DNA of 64,000 nucleotides from CBDEVH01 sp965243565 (lineage in GTDB: Bacteria; Pseudomonadota; Gammaproteobacteria; Tethybacterales; Persebacteraceae), in contig OZ251571.1 in the NCBI GenBank assembly GCA_965243565.1, forward strand, positions 1,364,001 to 1,428,000, in the 5' to 3' direction. Positions 62,513 through 64,000 of this stretch are shown here, one piece after another. The notes under the pieces were generated by a model. The model made no database searches. It saw only the letters and a list, made by a program, of their open reading frames with translations, and had not been told where the DNA came from. How positions within the stretch are numbered: the stretch's first letter is position 1; the number at the start of each line of letters is the position of its first letter. A program made the position numbers and the translations under genes.

Positions 62513-63481
62513 CTAAAATAAAGAACTAATCGATTCTTGTAGATAAATACGAGAAATCGTTTCTGCCAATATCTGTGAAACAGTAAGACGGCGGATTTTA
62601 TCACAAGATTGCCCATCTTCACTAAGGGGAATCGTATCACAAACCACCAATTCGTCTAGTTCGGACTGACTAATTCGATCAATAGCGGGACCCGATAAAA
62701 CGGGATGCGTACAATACGCATAAACACGACGAGCACCATGGTCATTTTTTAATGCATCGGCGGCTTGACACAAGGTATTGGCAGTATCGACAATATCATC
62801 CACCAAAAAACAATCTTTGCCTTCAATATCACCTATCACATGCATAACTTTTGCCACATTGGCTTTGGGACGACGTTTGTCAATAATGGCAAGGTTGGTT
62901 TTTAGTGAATTAGCAAAAGCACGCGCACGCACCACCCCACCGACATCGGGTGCAACAATAACGGACATGTCTTTATCGACAATAGACGAAGACATATCTC
63001 CCATTAGCACCGGCATAGCAAAAATATTTTCGACAGGAATATTGTAAAACCCCTGAATTTGCTCTGCGTGTAAGTCAAGTGTTAATAAACGCTTAATGCC
63101 AACCGATGTGACTAAATCGGCAATAACCCGTGCGCTGATAGGAACACGCAAAGAGCGCGAACGCCTGTCTTGGCGAGAATACCCCAAATACGGTGTGATG
63201 GCAACAATGTCAGAAGCAGACGCCCGTTTTAGAGCATCGGCTATAAGCAATAATTCCATTAAATTATCGTTAGCAGGATAACAAACAGATTGTAAAATAT
63301 AGACGCTTTTACCCCGGACGTTTTCTAATAACTCGACTGAGGTTTCGCCGTCCGAAAAACGCTGTAAATTAATTCGACCCAACTGAACTTTTAATATTTT
63401 GGCAATTTTTTCAGTTAAATCGACAGGACAGCCTCTACCGGCAAACAGAATTAAATCTTCAAAATTATTTTCATTTATCAT
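62513..63481 (-). CDS. prs: Ribose-phosphate pyrophosphokinase
   Basis: Class I PRPP synthase of 322 residues, supplying PRPP for nucleotides, histidine and NAD. Blocks include RFSDGETSVELLENVRGK, YLGYSRQDRRSRSLRVPISAR, LDLHAEQIQGFYNIPVEN (with the metal-binding histidine), APDVGGVVRARAFA and the PRPP loop VDDIVDTANTLCQAA. It follows tRNA-Gln by 19 bases and is probably cotranscribed with ispE and rplY. Confidence 0.96.
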   Translation of the reverse strand: MINENNFEDLILFAGRGCPVDLTEKIAKILKVQLGRINLQRFSDGETSVELLENVRGKSVYILQSVCYPANDNLMELLLIADALKRASASDIVAITPYLGYSRQDRRSRSLRVPISARVIADLVTSVGIKRLLTLDLHAEQIQGFYNIPVENIFAMPVLMGDMSSSIVDKDMSVIVAPDVGGVVRARAFANSLKTNLAIIDKRRPKANVAKVMHVIGDIEGKDCFLVDDIVDTANTLCQAADALKNDHGARRVYAYCTHPVLSGPAIDRISQSELDELVVCDTIPLSEDGQSCDKIRRLTVSQILAETISRIYLQESISSLF

Positions 63482-63500
63482 AATAAGTTACTATTTTAGG

Positions 63501-63572
63501 CTGGGAAGGTAGGATTCGAACCTACGCATGACGGGATCAAAACCCGCTGCCTTACCGCTTGGCTACTCCCCA
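63501..63572 (-). tRNA. tRNA-Gln (anticodon TTG)
   Basis: Cloverleaf of 72 bases on the minus strand: acceptor TGGGGAG/CTTCCCA, anticodon stem GCGGG/CCCGT, loop TTTTGAT, T loop TTCGAAT, discriminator G. The following bases are CCT, so CCA is not encoded. Its first 21 bases are also the last codons of ispE, whose TAA stop falls in the D arm. Confidence 0.97.
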
Positions 63573-64000
63573 ATTATAAATTGGATGTTTCGACATTGCA
63601 GAAACAACCATTGTATGCATTTGTTTTGGTAATTTGCTTTTTGCAGCAACAGCCAAAGCCATTGTTGCAAAAGAAGCAAAGACCGTTGAACCACTACCGC
63701 TCAATTGAATATGAGACGCCACTTGCTTTAATTTTACGGCTGTTTCTAAAATTGAAGGGTATAACATAACGGCTGCTGCTGATAAATGATTATCTGAATT
63801 TTTAAAAGGCTCTATTCTGTCTCTCTTTTGTTCGTTTGTCAACTTATCAAAGCAATTAAAAACATTTAAAGTGCTAGAAGACACTTCAGGAAAGGCGAGT
63901 AAATAGCATTTTTGAGGCACATTTATTGCCTGCAAAACCTCCCCAACACCGCTTACATCGGAACATTCGCCAAAAATAAAGAAAGGAACATCCGCCCCTA
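63552..64000 (-). CDS. ispE: 4-diphosphocytidyl-2-C-methyl-D-erythritol kinase IspE, 5' end outside window
   Basis: C-terminal 148 or so residues of the GHMP kinase of the MEP isoprenoid pathway. The frame runs off the window at 64000; it reads ADVPFFIFGECSDVSGVGE, the segment that follows the GHMP phosphate loop, and later HIQLSGSGSTVFASF, the C-terminal GSGSTVF motif. An apparent start at 63935 (TTG) is internal. The last residues, WGVAKR, and the stop are encoded by the tRNA-Gln gene. DXR of the same pathway is at 51.5 kb. Confidence 0.93.
   Translation of the reverse strand, partial: GADVPFFIFGECSDVSGVGEVLQAINVPQKCYLLAFPEVSSSTLNVFNCFDKLTNEQKRDRIEPFKNSDNHLSAAAVMLYPSILETAVKLKQVASHIQLSGSGSTVFASFATMALAVAAKSKLPKQMHTMVVSAMSKHPIYNWGVAKR

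Noticed and set aside
63552..63935. A separate gene starting at TTG 63935
   Set aside because: The frame stays open to the window end and reads continuous IspE sequence upstream, so this is an internal codon.

Overview
The window is a compact, AT-leaning bacterial chromosome segment. It has no prophage, transposon, CRISPR array or rRNA that I can see. Gene content and order point to the beta/gamma-proteobacterial group: a complete division and cell wall (dcw) cluster ending in lpxC, fis next to purH, ispE/tRNA-Gln/prs/rplY, pdxJ-acpS-nagZ, sdhB-sdhE-gltA, a four-cysteine DksA and a Nudix/ThiE-like fusion. The species cannot be named from this sequence.

Layout. 1-17055 (+): rsmH (cut by the window edge), ftsL, ftsI, murE, murF, mraY, murD, ftsW, murG, murC, murB, ddl, ftsQ, ftsA, ftsZ, lpxC, almost all overlapping, which makes lipid II, the divisome core and the first committed lipid A step one unit. 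17179-20839 (-): hemL, then sdhB-sdhE-gltA. 21173-32480 (+): a DnaQ-type exonuclease, a CcrM-type GANTC methyltransferase, xseA, mobA, tag, moaA, fdhD, a YoaA-type helicase, polA and a flavodoxin-like protein, so DNA maintenance is mixed with molybdenum cofactor synthesis. 32487-33884 (-): Nudix/ThiE-like fusion and a truncated haemoglobin. 33999-46326 (+): a YjgN (DUF898) membrane protein with an M48 peptidase, ibaG-murA-pdxJ-acpS-nagZ-rlmE, pgk-ftsK, a quinone oxidoreductase and an aminotransferase. 46323-54764 (-): frr-uppS-cdsA-dxr-rseP-bamA-skp-lpxD, the outer-membrane and isoprenoid cluster, cut short after lpxD. 54793-64000 (-): tRNA-Arg, pdxH-aroK, a phasin, a pentapeptide-repeat protein, tRNA-Arg, tRNA-Pro, mlaA, fis-purH, dksA, rplY, prs, tRNA-Gln and the 3' part of ispE.

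The most unusual material lies at 56.1-58.3 kb. The phasin gene is followed by a hairpin whose loop on the transcribed strand is a CCU-repeat (anti-Shine-Dalgarno-like), then by a strong terminator: the architecture of a 3'UTR-derived small RNA. Its promoter carries a large palindrome containing CTGC-N3-GCAG, the type of site bound by the polyhydroxyalkanoate regulator PhaR. A second palindrome with the same outer arms sits just upstream of the neighbouring pentapeptide-repeat gene. That protein has a strict 10-residue register with 12 cysteines at the core position, including seven in a row on one face of the predicted beta-helix. Other points of note are the CcrM-type methylase outside its usual alphaproteobacterial home, ispE running 21 nt into tRNA-Gln, a consensus-like promoter that would give a leaderless pdxH mRNA, and the YjgN/M48 pair.
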